A DNA stretch of 64,000 nt from Gemmatimonadota bacterium. GTDB lineage: Bacteria > Gemmatimonadota > Gemmatimonadetes > Longimicrobiales > Gaopeijiaceae. The notes beneath the pieces were generated by a model, which did not search any database, was not told the origin of the DNA, and saw only the letters and a program-made list of their open reading frames with translations. Shown one piece after another: positions 19,180 to 28,461 of this stretch (the first letter of the stretch is position 1; each line of letters begins with the position of its first letter). The stretch is from assembly GCA_028874995.1 (NCBI GenBank), contig JAPPGM010000126.1:19996-83995 (forward strand), given 5' to 3'. The position numbers and the translations under genes were made by a program.

Positions 19180-21207
19180 CTACGTCACCGGCCCACCCCT
19201 CCGATGCTTCTCGAACCACTCCCGCAGGTAGATGTGCGTCCGAAGGAAATTCGACGGCCTCGAACTCGTCCCGTGCCATTCATTCTTGAACCGGATCATC
19301 GCCGTCGGAACCTTCAGCACCCGCAACGCCTGGTAATACTCCTCGGTCTGCGGCATCGGGGTGCGCAGGTCGCCTTCACCGGTCATCAGCATGGTGGGCG
19401 TGGTGACGTTGCCGACGTACATGAGCGGTGAGCGCCGCAGGTGCTCGGACGGATCGTCCCACGGGAAGTGCTCGAAGTTGCGGTACCAGCTGGCGCCGTC
19501 CGTCGTCCCCACGAAGGAGAGCCAGTTGGTCACGGGGCAGTTGGCCGACGCAGCCGCGAAGCGGTTGGTGTGTCCCACCACCCACGAGGTCAGTACGCCG
19601 CCCCCCGAACACCCGTAGACGAACATGTTCTGCTCGTCGATGTAGCCGCGGCCGACAACGAGGTCGACGCCCGACATCAGGTCGTCGAAGTCCTTGCCCG
19701 GATAGGCGTTCTTGATTGCGTTGCCGAAGGCGCTGCCATAGCCGGATGAGCCGCGCGGGTTGGTGTAGAGGACCACGTAGCCGTTGGCCGCGTGGTTCTG
19801 CCAGCCGAAGTTGAAGCCCACGTTGTACATGCCGTGGGGCCCGCCGTGAATGGCCAGGATCAGCGGGTACTTCTTCGACGGGTCGAAGTCGGGCGGCTTG
19901 ATGATCCAGCCCTGGATGTCGAAGTCCTCGACGGACTTGTACCAGATCTCCTCGACCTCGCCGAGCGCCACGCCGGTCAGCACGTCGTCGTTCACGTCGG
20001 TGAGGCGGGTGATGCTTCCGGGATCGTCGAGCCGGAACGAGACGAGGTCGCCGGGGCTGTGGGGGTCGGAGCGCGTGCCCACCGCGAGCCCCGCCTCGAT
20101 CGACGAGATGCTCAGCATGTGGTTGCCCTCGGTGACCGGCGTGACGCCCCCGCCCACCGACGCGAAGTACACGTTGCGGGTGCCTTCGCTCGACACGTTC
20201 AGGTAGAGGCCGCTTCCGTCCTCGGCCCAGGTCATCCCCGAGGCCTGGCGGTCGAAGCCCTGGCTGATCGTGCGCGAGTTGGAGCCATCGCGGTTCATCA
20301 CGTAGATCTTGCGCGTGATGTAAGTGTCGGTGGTGAGGTCGTTGCCGGTGTAGGCGATGAGGCGGCCGTCGGGGGAGGGGACAGGGGATCCGTCGGGCCC
20401 GGAGCGGTCGGTGAGCCGGGTGATGGCTCCGCTGGCCACGTTCACCGAGTAGATGTCCGACTGGCGCCACTCGTGTTCGGCATCCTCGACACGCAGCGAG
20501 GTGAAGAGGATCTCGGCGCCGTCGGGCGTCCAGGTCACGCCGTTGTGATTCCAGTCGCCGTCGGTGAGTTGGCGGGCCGTGCCGCCGTCGGCCGGGACGA
20601 CGAACAGGTGTGTGTAGCCCTCGTCGATGTAGCCCCGCCGGTCCCGACGGTAGTAGAGCCGGTCGACCACCTTCGGCGCCTCGGTCCACTTGGCTCCGTC
20701 GGGGCGTCCCGGCAGGCTGATCGGCCAGGGATGGTCCGAATCGACGGACATGCTGAAGGCGATCTGCGTCCCGTCCGGCGACCACTCGACGTTGCCGGGG
20801 CCGTTCTCAAGGTGGGTGACCTGGGTTTCGGCGCCCTCGGCATCCATCCAGCGAACGAAGATCTGGGTCCCCTCGTCGTCGCTGCCTCTGGTGAAGAGGA
20901 TCCGGTCCCCATTCGGCGACCATTTCGGCGACGACCCCTCGGTCAGGCGGCGCTTTCGGCTGCCGTCGGCGTTCATGATGTACACCTCGGAGTCGCGCCG
21001 GTCGTTGATCTTGTCCACCCAGCTGCGGGTGTAGATGATCTGGCTGCCGTCGGGGGAAAGCTGCGGGTTCGCGACCCACTCCCAGTCGAGGTAGGTGACG
21101 AGTCTCAGGGTTCCGTCGGGCTCGTTCTGCGCGGTGAGCGCGGCGGGCAGCAGGAAGGCGGTCACGAGGATGGGCAGCAGGGTGGGGGCGACGCGGGGTC
21201 TGGTCAT
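19180..21207 (-). CDS. S9 family peptidase (prolyl oligopeptidase / acylaminoacyl-peptidase type)
   Basis: WD40-like PD40 repeats; YPLILAIHGGPHGMYNVGFNFGWQNHAANGYVVLYTNPRGSSGYG...FVYGCSGGGVLTSWVVGHTNRFAAASANCPVTNW...EWHGTS. Confidence 0.93.
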   Translation of the reverse strand: MTRPRVAPTLLPILVTAFLLPAALTAQNEPDGTLRLVTYLDWEWVANPQLSPDGSQIIYTRSWVDKINDRRDSEVYIMNADGSRKRRLTEGSSPKWSPNGDRILFTRGSDDEGTQIFVRWMDAEGAETQVTHLENGPGNVEWSPDGTQIAFSMSVDSDHPWPISLPGRPDGAKWTEAPKVVDRLYYRRDRRGYIDEGYTHLFVVPADGGTARQLTDGDWNHNGVTWTPDGAEILFTSLRVEDAEHEWRQSDIYSVNVASGAITRLTDRSGPDGSPVPSPDGRLIAYTGNDLTTDTYITRKIYVMNRDGSNSRTISQGFDRQASGMTWAEDGSGLYLNVSSEGTRNVYFASVGGGVTPVTEGNHMLSISSIEAGLAVGTRSDPHSPGDLVSFRLDDPGSITRLTDVNDDVLTGVALGEVEEIWYKSVEDFDIQGWIIKPPDFDPSKKYPLILAIHGGPHGMYNVGFNFGWQNHAANGYVVLYTNPRGSSGYGSAFGNAIKNAYPGKDFDDLMSGVDLVVGRGYIDEQNMFVYGCSGGGVLTSWVVGHTNRFAAASANCPVTNWLSFVGTTDGASWYRNFEHFPWDDPSEHLRRSPLMYVGNVTTPTMLMTGEGDLRTPMPQTEEYYQALRVLKVPTAMIRFKNEWHGTSSRPSNFLRTHIYLREWFEKHRRGGPVT

Positions 21208-21435
21208 CGAACTCTCCGGGGTCGGGACAGCGTGCCAGAGGCGGGGTTCGGATCCGTCCGGTCCGCGTCCGGCGGGGTTGGGGAGGAGAAAGTATGGGGT
21301 GCGATCGGGCGGGGAAAGTGCGGCTGGAATCCTTGGGTTACGGCATTCCAGTATGGAAACTATGGATTACTTAATGTAATGTACAGTTCACATTGTGGAT
21401 TCTCGGAGAGAACGCCGAGTGGGGGATGGGTGCGC

Positions 21436-21984
21436 TCAGGCGACGGAGGACGCTCGGCTGCCCGCAACATCCCGGATCTCCGCACGCAACGCGGCGATGT
21501 CCGTCCGCATTTCCGTCCTGAGGCCGGAGATCTCGATGCGCAGGGCCGCGAAGTCCTCTCTGCATTCGGTGCGTAGGGCGGCGATCTCTGCACGGAGATT
21601 GGAACTGTCGTCCCGTGTATCGGACCTGTGGGCCTGGAAGTCGCTCTTGAGGTCTGTCCTGACGGCGTCGATGTCGCCCTTCAGCTCGGTTCTCAGGGCG
21701 TCGATGTCGCCCTTGAGCTCGGTTCTCAGGGCGTCGATGTCGCCCTTCAGCTCGGTTCTCAGGGCGTCGATGTCGCCCTTCAGCTCGGTTCTCAGGGCGT
21801 CAATGTCGCCCTTCAGTTCGGTTCTCAGTGCGTCGATGTCGCCCTTCAGCTCGGTTCTCAGGCTCTCGATGTCAGCGCGCACCAGCCCGAAATGCCTGAC
21901 CTGCATGACGCCGAGGCCGACGCCTATCCCCAGGAGGGAGGCACCGACGCTCAGGATCGCGATGAACTCGGCGCTCACCGGCAC
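21436..21984 (-). CDS. single-TM coiled-coil protein with 11-aa tandem repeats
   Basis: GTG start; N-terminal hydrophobic segment FIAILSVGASLLGIGVGLGVMQV then six LRTELKGDIDA units. Confidence 0.7.
   Translation of the reverse strand: MPVSAEFIAILSVGASLLGIGVGLGVMQVRHFGLVRADIESLRTELKGDIDALRTELKGDIDALRTELKGDIDALRTELKGDIDALRTELKGDIDALRTELKGDIDAVRTDLKSDFQAHRSDTRDDSSNLRAEIAALRTECREDFAALRIEISGLRTEMRTDIAALRAEIRDVAGSRASSVA
21668..21865. repeat. 33-bp tandem repeat x6 (TCGATGTCGCCCTTCAGCTCGGTTCTCAGGGCG)
   Basis: Six head-to-tail 33-bp units, nearly identical at DNA level, in frame with the coiled-coil ORF. Confidence 0.95.
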
Positions 21985-22199
21985 GCTCCCCCGCCAGTAC
22001 GCCCTTTCGACCGGTCGTCCGCGGGATCGATCATCGCAAATCCTCCGTCCCCACTCCTCGTTGTCTATTGTCCTCGTCGCTTCGGCAGCGCCGATCAAGC
22101 GGCCATTGCACCAGGATCTCTTTCCAGCCGACAAGGTACCGACCGAAACCGGGCGCTGGAATGTTGAAACGGGACAACCTGCTGACCAATGATAGTCTC

Positions 22200-22446
22200 G
22201 TCGGGGAATCGCGGCCAGTTTGGGGCCTCTCGCATTGGACTCCGGATCCAGCGAATGGCCCCCGCGGGAGACGAGACCGGTCCCGCGGATACCGTGACGG
22301 CGAGCGGCGAGTATATTGGAACCCTGCCCGCTGACTGGCTGCGGATTCCGGCGGCGTTCGGGCCCGGCGGGCTGATGGCCGGCGATTGAATCGGATGGAT
22401 GGACTTCAGTCTGTTCAGGTGATCCGGCAGCCGTCGCTATCGCAGT
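22200..22446 (+). pseudogene. C-terminal remnant of a beta-propeller paralog, frameshifted near 22385
   Basis: ..RIQRMAPAGDETGPADTVTASGEYIGTLPADWLRIPAAFGPGGLMA then, in another frame, NRMDGLQSVQVIRQPSL; matches VWIERTGENGQGLGPIDIMTADGRYVGTLPAEGLRTPWAFGPAGLAA and ELDEYDVQTVVVVRLSL of the next gene. Confidence 0.65.
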
Positions 22447-22490
22447 CACGCCACCCCGTGTACGATGGCAAGCCGCCCGAGGACCATCAG

Positions 22491-23813
22491 ATGAGACACT
22501 TCGCCCTTCCCATCACCCTCTTCATTCCCCTCTCCCTCGCCTGCGGCAACCCTGCGGAGACACCCGGCGACGCGGCCGGCGATCCCGCAGGCGCCGACGT
22601 CATGCTGACGCCCGCGACGGAAGATGTCTACACGGTCGGAGCCATGGAGGGCGAGGACTGGGAGATCTTCGGCCGGATCCGGTCGGTCCACTTCGACCAG
22701 GAGGGCAGGCTTCATATCCTCGACTCGCAGGCGGACAGGGTTGTGGTGGTGGGGCCCGGCGGGAGCTTCGTGCGGACGGTGGGGAAGCCGGGTGAGGGGC
22801 CCGGCGAATTCTCCGCGCTGCGCGATCTGGTGGTTCACCGGGACGGGAGCTACGCCGTGGTCACCTTCGGGTCGATCCACCGCTTCGACGCCGGGGGCGA
22901 GTTCATGGGGACCGTACCGGCGGATATGAATACGGGGATGCCGATGGGGGCGCAGGGGCTGCCGGACGGGCGGCTCGTCAGTTCCAACACGCTCAGGATG
23001 AACATGTTGGGAAGTGGGGGATCAGTTGCGATTTCGGCGGGCGAAGCGCCGGAGGGCCGTGCCATTGAGGTGTTTTCGCTTGAGGAGGGGATGTCCGAAC
23101 TCCTCTACACGGCCTGGAAGCTGCCCGAAGAGGACCCCGAGGACGGTGCGATTTCGGTGTCCGGCAGCTCTGCCGCGGTGAGCTTGAGCTTCCAGATGAG
23201 GCCGCCTCGCGCCTTCGTTCCCGGGCTCCACCTCGGGGTTCTGTCCGACGGCAGGATCGCGGTGGTCGACTCGGTGGGATACCGGGTGAAGCTGGTGGAC
23301 ATGGACGGGAGCGTAACCGGAACGCTGGAGCGCCCCATTGCCCCGACCGTCGTCACTGAAGCGATCAGGGAGGCGGAACGCGAACGACTCCGGGCCGCAC
23401 GGGAGGAGGGGAACGCGCCAACCGGTGAAGTCGGCGTCATGACGGTGAGCGGCAGCAGCACCGGCGGCACCACCTCGACCACGCTCAGTTCAATCAACCC
23501 TGACGACGTGCGGAGTGTGCAGGTGACCACCGGCTCGATCGAGGAAATGACCTTCGCCGACGAGATCCCCGTCATCGACGACATCGCGGTCGACTGGGAG
23601 GACCGGGTCTGGATCGAGCGAACCGGCGAGAACGGGCAGGGGTTGGGGCCGATCGACATCATGACGGCGGACGGCCGATACGTCGGGACGCTCCCGGCGG
23701 AGGGGCTGCGCACGCCGTGGGCGTTCGGGCCGGCCGGGCTGGCGGCGTTCGTGGAGTTGGACGAATACGATGTGCAAACGGTGGTGGTGGTTCGGTTGTC
23801 GCTGGAGCGATAG
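22491..23813 (+). CDS. 6-bladed beta-propeller lipoprotein
   Basis: Lipobox LSLAC; EDVYTVGAMEGEDWEIFGRIRSVHFDQEGRLHILDSQADRVVVVGPGGSFVRTVGKPGEGPGEFSALRDLVV; C-terminus DIMTADGRYVGTLPAEG. Confidence 0.85.
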   Translation: MRHFALPITLFIPLSLACGNPAETPGDAAGDPAGADVMLTPATEDVYTVGAMEGEDWEIFGRIRSVHFDQEGRLHILDSQADRVVVVGPGGSFVRTVGKPGEGPGEFSALRDLVVHRDGSYAVVTFGSIHRFDAGGEFMGTVPADMNTGMPMGAQGLPDGRLVSSNTLRMNMLGSGGSVAISAGEAPEGRAIEVFSLEEGMSELLYTAWKLPEEDPEDGAISVSGSSAAVSLSFQMRPPRAFVPGLHLGVLSDGRIAVVDSVGYRVKLVDMDGSVTGTLERPIAPTVVTEAIREAERERLRAAREEGNAPTGEVGVMTVSGSSTGGTTSTTLSSINPDDVRSVQVTTGSIEEMTFADEIPVIDDIAVDWEDRVWIERTGENGQGLGPIDIMTADGRYVGTLPAEGLRTPWAFGPAGLAAFVELDEYDVQTVVVVRLSLER

Positions 23814-23918
23814 CTGGTAGCGGCCGCGTTGGTAGTCGGAGCCCGCGCGGACCGTGATGGCGCAACGGCCCCTGGGCGTGGGGCGGGCTGGGAACGACGA
23901 CAGGAGGGGGAGGTGCCT

Positions 23919-24989
23919 TCAGCGGAAGAGGGCCGGGTGGCCGCCGGTGTGCAGGAAGACGGCGTGATCGCCTGCGGAGATCGTTCCGTCACGCAGCCGG
24001 GCAACCAGCGCCGCGGCCGCCTTGGCAGTGTAGACCGGGTCGAGAATGACGCCCGCCCGCGCGCCGAAGACACGTGTGGCTTCGTCGCCCTCCGCGGTGG
24101 CGATTCCGTAACCGGCCCCTGCGAAGTCGTCCGTGACGAAAACGTCCTCCGCCATTCTCCGAACGCGGCGGGCCAGCCCCGCACGTGGTCCGGAGGTGCC
24201 TTCAGCCCCCGCGTTCCCGGAAGATGAGCCGGGGCCGGGTTCCAGCAGGCGCGCCGCCGCCGTCGCCAGACCGAACGCAGTCTCCCTGATCCACGCCGCC
24301 GGCTCGTCAGCGCTCACACCCACCAGCCGGGCGCGCCAATCGAGGATCGCGCACCCGAGGATCAGTCCTGCGAGCGTCCCTCCCGACGACGACGAGGTAA
24401 AGACCCAGGGTGGGGTGTTGCCGCCTCCGACCTGGTTCCGCATCTCCGCCACGGCGTGCACATAGCCGAGCGCCCCTCTCGCCGTTGAGGCGCCGAGGGG
24501 GACGACCAGCGCCCTCCCGTCGGCCGCCCCGATCCGCCGCGCCTCTTTCTCGATCGCGGGGCCGCGTTCGCCCCTGTCCCCCACCGTCACGATCCGTGCG
24601 CCGAGCAGCCGGTGCAGATGCGCGTTGCCCCGTTCCGGGTCATCCGGTTCGCCGTTTACGACCAGCGTGCATCCGAGTCCCAGCCGGGCCGCCGCCGCCG
24701 CGGTTACACGGCAGTGATTGGAGTGCGGGCCCCCGGCCGTTACCAGGTGCGTGACGCCCTGCAACCTTGTCGGGTCCAGTTCGTACTCCAGTTTGCGGAC
24801 CTTGTTGCCGCCGAGTCCCAGACCTGTGCAATCGTCGGCCTTGATGGAGACTTGGGCGCCGGTCCCCAGATGGCCGGCCAGGGCAGCCGCCGGAAACAGG
24901 GGAGTGGGCACGGACGCCAGGCGGGTGCGGCCGATGGCATCCAGCCGGGCGAGTGCCGGGCCGGAACCGGTGGAACGGAGAACGCTCAT
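23919..24989 (-). CDS. D-cysteine desulfhydrase / ACC deaminase family PLP enzyme
   Basis: VPTPLFPAAALAGHLG..VSIKADDCTGLGLGGNKVRKLEYEL...LVTAGGPHSNHCRVTAAAAARLGLGCTLV...FTSSSSGGTLAGL...GVILDPVYTAKAAAAL...FLHTGGHPALF. Confidence 0.9.
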   Translation of the reverse strand: MSVLRSTGSGPALARLDAIGRTRLASVPTPLFPAAALAGHLGTGAQVSIKADDCTGLGLGGNKVRKLEYELDPTRLQGVTHLVTAGGPHSNHCRVTAAAAARLGLGCTLVVNGEPDDPERGNAHLHRLLGARIVTVGDRGERGPAIEKEARRIGAADGRALVVPLGASTARGALGYVHAVAEMRNQVGGGNTPPWVFTSSSSGGTLAGLILGCAILDWRARLVGVSADEPAAWIRETAFGLATAAARLLEPGPGSSSGNAGAEGTSGPRAGLARRVRRMAEDVFVTDDFAGAGYGIATAEGDEATRVFGARAGVILDPVYTAKAAAALVARLRDGTISAGDHAVFLHTGGHPALFR

Positions 24990-25076
24990 TGGGGGAAGAT
25001 GAGGGGGCAAAGGCGATACCACCAAGGCTCCCGAGCCCATAGAATTCAGACAACCCCGCGTTCAAAGCCCGATTGC

Positions 25077-27392
25077 ATGCGATACATCCTCGTTCTGCTC
25101 GTCCTCACGCTCCCCCCTGGAGCCTCCGCCCAGAACGGCGCGATCAGCGGTCGCGTTTGGTCCGCCGACGGCCTCCTCATCGGCGCCGCCGGCGTCCGCC
25201 TCGTCGCGGCCGACGATTCCACCCGGCAGCGCTCCACCGACACGGACCGGCTCGGCTTCTTCGCATTCAGCGACGTGACGCCCGGCGGCTACGTGCTCAC
25301 GGTGGCCCGGATCGGGTACGCTCCGCATGATGAGCGGGTCGAAGTCGCGGCCGGGACCCGGCTCGAAATCGACATCACCATGGAGGCGCAGCCGATCGCG
25401 CTCACTGGGATCGAGGTCGAGGCCGAGCGGAGCCGCGCCCGCGCCCGCTTCGAGGAGTCCGCGGGCGCGACCGTCCAGGACATCAGCCGCGTCGAGATGA
25501 AGGCGCTCCCGATCCTGGTGGAAACCGACCCGCTTCGGGCGGTGGAGGTCCTGCCCGGCGTGAACACGATCTCGGACTTCACCGCGGCCTTCAATGTGCG
25601 GGGCGGTTCGGCCGACCAGAACCTGATCCTGCTGGACGACATCCCCATCTTCAACCCGTTCCACCTGGGCGGCCTCTTCTCGGTCTTCAACGCGGACATG
25701 GTGCAGCGCGCCGAGTTGCGTGCGGGCGGCTTTCCGGCCGAGTACGGAGGCCGCGTGTCGTCGGTGCTCACGGTGGAGACCGATGTGGGCGACGGGAAGA
25801 CCAGCGTGGACGCCGGCGTCAGCCTGCTGGCGTCGCGGATCGCTGTGGACGGGTCCCTGCCGAAGGGGTTCGTGGATCAGGTGGGTCTCGCCAACACGAG
25901 GTGGCGCGTATCCGGCCGGCGCTCCTACGTCGACATCCTGGTCAGGCCGTGGTTCAAGTTCCCCTATCACCTGACGGACATGCAGGGGACCTTCGAGGCG
26001 TGGACGAAGGGGGGCAACCGCCTGCGCTTCACCGGTTACACGGGTCGCGACGTCCTGGACCTCTCGGATGTGGGTGACAATCCTCTGCCCATCCAGTGGT
26101 CATGGGGGAACGACGCCGTGGGCGGGTCCTGGACGAATCCCATGAGAGCGGGCGGGTCCATGGGCGTCGGGGCCTCCTTTTCGCGGTTCACCTCCGACTT
26201 CGAATTCGTGGAAACGGGATCCCGGTTCACCTCCGACATCCAGGAGGCGAAGTTCCGGACCGACCTCGAACAGCGCCCCACCGGCCGGACCCGGTGGAAG
26301 TCCGGGGTTGCCGCCAAGCAGCTCGTCTACGACAACCGGATCGAGGCGGGAGGCACGGTCTTCGCCGAGAGCGCGGGGAGCGGCTGGGAGGCCGCCGGAT
26401 ACAGCCAGATCCACTGGGACCCCAACTCGCGTTGGCTGGTCGAAGCTGGGTTGCGCGTCGACCACTGGATTCCCGATCCCGGCGAGAGCCGGACGACCCT
26501 GTCGCCCCGCTTTGCGGTCAAGCGCTTCCTCCGTGACCGCAATGCCGCGGTGCGCCTGGCGGGCGGACGCTACACCCAGTTCCTGCACTCGCTGCGCGAC
26601 GAGGAGCTGCCTCTCGGCATCGACATCTGGGTGCTGGCGGGCACGCGCGCGCCGCGCATCGTTTCGGACCAGCTTCAGCTGGGGCTCGAGACCTTCTTCG
26701 GCGGCGACGACGAGTGGTACGCTTCGCTGGAGGGCTACTACCGGAACTTCGACGGGGTGACCACGGTGAACACCGCCGACGACCCCAACGACGAGCTGGA
26801 CGACCTCGTCTCCGGAGACGGCTGGTCGTACGGCGTCGACTTCTTCCTGCGGCGCGACCGCGGCGCGACGACGGGATGGGTCACGGTCTCCTTCCTGAAG
26901 GCCGAACGGACGTTTCCGGACACGCGGTCGGGCCTGGATCCCCCTCCCGGCCTCACGTATCCCCCCATCTTCGACCGCCGCCTCGACGTCGACGTCGTGC
27001 TGCGCCGCACATTGGGCTGGTGGGGCGTGGAGGCGGGCCTCCGCGCGAACTTCGGGACCGGGATCCCCTACACGCGGCCGCTCGGCCAATTCGATGTCTA
27101 CCGCCGCCGTCCGGTGGAGAGCGTGGTGGAATACAACAACGGGTCCGCCGTCGCCCTCGGGCCGCGCAACGGGGCGCGGTATCCGGTGCGCCATCGTCTT
27201 GACCTGTCCCTCAGGAAGACGATCGCAAGGGAGTGGGGACGCGTGATCCCCTACCTGAGCGTCATCAACCTCTACAACCGGAAGAACGTTCTCTTCTACT
27301 TCTACGACTTCGAACCCGACCCGCCCACGCGCTCGGGTGTGTCGATGATTCCCTTCCTTCCGACGCTGGGCGTCGAGGTGTCGTTCCGATGA
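25077..27392 (+). CDS. TonB-dependent receptor with carboxypeptidase-regulatory-like domain
   Basis: NGAISGRVWSADGLLIGAAGVRLV..; LPILVETDPLRAVEVLPGVNTISDFTAAFNVRGGSADQNLILLDDIPIFNPFHLGGLFSVFNADMVQRAELRAGGFPAEYGGRVSSVL. Confidence 0.92.
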   Translation: MRYILVLLVLTLPPGASAQNGAISGRVWSADGLLIGAAGVRLVAADDSTRQRSTDTDRLGFFAFSDVTPGGYVLTVARIGYAPHDERVEVAAGTRLEIDITMEAQPIALTGIEVEAERSRARARFEESAGATVQDISRVEMKALPILVETDPLRAVEVLPGVNTISDFTAAFNVRGGSADQNLILLDDIPIFNPFHLGGLFSVFNADMVQRAELRAGGFPAEYGGRVSSVLTVETDVGDGKTSVDAGVSLLASRIAVDGSLPKGFVDQVGLANTRWRVSGRRSYVDILVRPWFKFPYHLTDMQGTFEAWTKGGNRLRFTGYTGRDVLDLSDVGDNPLPIQWSWGNDAVGGSWTNPMRAGGSMGVGASFSRFTSDFEFVETGSRFTSDIQEAKFRTDLEQRPTGRTRWKSGVAAKQLVYDNRIEAGGTVFAESAGSGWEAAGYSQIHWDPNSRWLVEAGLRVDHWIPDPGESRTTLSPRFAVKRFLRDRNAAVRLAGGRYTQFLHSLRDEELPLGIDIWVLAGTRAPRIVSDQLQLGLETFFGGDDEWYASLEGYYRNFDGVTTVNTADDPNDELDDLVSGDGWSYGVDFFLRRDRGATTGWVTVSFLKAERTFPDTRSGLDPPPGLTYPPIFDRRLDVDVVLRRTLGWWGVEAGLRANFGTGIPYTRPLGQFDVYRRRPVESVVEYNNGSAVALGPRNGARYPVRHRLDLSLRKTIAREWGRVIPYLSVINLYNRKNVLFYFYDFEPDPPTRSGVSMIPFLPTLGVEVSFR

Positions 27393-28375
27393 GTCCCCGC
27401 AAACACCGGAGACGGCGTGCGATCGCGATCCTCGCCGCCCCCCTCCTGGCCGCCGGCTGCGAGCTGACCGAAGTCACGGTGGAGCTTGGCGATGACGTGA
27501 TCGTGGCCGAGGCGCAGGTCGTGCTGACGCTGGACCACGACGATGACGAGGCTTCACTGACGGCGTGGACGCTCCTGCACCGGACCTATCAGCCCGAGGG
27601 AGCTCCGAGCCTGTCCGGCGCGGTGATCACGGTGTCGGGCGAGGGGAGCGAAACGGTCCGGCTCGTGGAGCAGGACAGCGTAGACCTGTGCATCGTGCCG
27701 GACTCGACCGAGGAGTTCGCTGCGGAAGGGGCGGCCTGCTACCGCGCCGAGGCAACGCCCGCCCCGTTCGCACCGGGCGAAATGCTCTCGCTGAACATCA
27801 GGGCCGCCGATGGACGGGTCCTGACGGGAACCAGCCTGGTGCCCGGCGCCTTCTCGTTGACCGGGTTGACCCATGAGGACGGCCGGTGCCGCCTTCAGCC
27901 CGACACCAACTACCGCTTTGTGTGGACACCCTCGAACGACTCGTGGGCATACATCATCGACGCCCGTCTCGAAGGCCTCGCCGAGGCGTTCGCCTCCCGC
28001 GGCATCAACGCACCGGACACTCTGTACATGGTGGGCGTTTCGATCGGACGCGAAGACACCGACATCGTCTTCCCGAGAAACCTCGGTGTCTTCGACTTCT
28101 TCGACAGCGACGAGGACGAACGCGAGGTCATCCGGGCGCTGAGAAACGGGCTCCCGGAAGGATCCCGGGCCGCCGTGGCGATCACCGCGGCGGATCGCAA
28201 CTGGGTGAACTGGGCACGGGGGGGCAACTTCAACCCATCGGGACAGGTGCGCATTCCATCGATCTTCGGCGAGGGAGCGGGGATGTTCGGGACCGCGATC
28301 CAGAGACGGGTGTGGGTCAGGTCGAGCCCCCGCAGGGAAGGGGAGCCGCCGTTGTGCGGGCTCCCCTGGAATTGA
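27389..28375 (+). CDS. DUF4249-like lipoprotein
   Basis: Lipobox LLAAGC; ATGA overlap with the upstream receptor gene; SGAVITVSGEGSETVRL, CYRAEATPAPFAPGEMLSLNIRAADGRVLTGTSLVPG. Confidence 0.6.
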   Translation: MSPRKHRRRRAIAILAAPLLAAGCELTEVTVELGDDVIVAEAQVVLTLDHDDDEASLTAWTLLHRTYQPEGAPSLSGAVITVSGEGSETVRLVEQDSVDLCIVPDSTEEFAAEGAACYRAEATPAPFAPGEMLSLNIRAADGRVLTGTSLVPGAFSLTGLTHEDGRCRLQPDTNYRFVWTPSNDSWAYIIDARLEGLAEAFASRGINAPDTLYMVGVSIGREDTDIVFPRNLGVFDFFDSDEDEREVIRALRNGLPEGSRAAVAITAADRNWVNWARGGNFNPSGQVRIPSIFGEGAGMFGTAIQRRVWVRSSPRREGEPPLCGLPWN

Positions 28376-28392
28376 GAGGTGGTCGGCGAGTG

Positions 28393-28438
28393 GTCAATTG
28401 CTTAGGCAATATGTCAATTGTGATTTACATTTAGTAAA
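28393..28438. promoter_or_regulatory. AT-rich repeat/hairpin cluster between convergent genes
   Basis: Direct repeat GTCAATTG at 28393-28400 and 28413-28420, stem ATTGC-TTAG-GCAAT at 28397-28410, stem TTTAC-ATTTA-GTAAA at 28424-28438. Confidence 0.5.
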
Positions 28439-28461
28439 CTGCGGTAGACATCTTGGCCTTC

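Noticed and set aside
21668-21865. Regular repeats considered as a CRISPR array
   Set aside because: Units are head-to-tail with no unique spacers, in frame with a coiled-coil ORF, and no cas genes are present.
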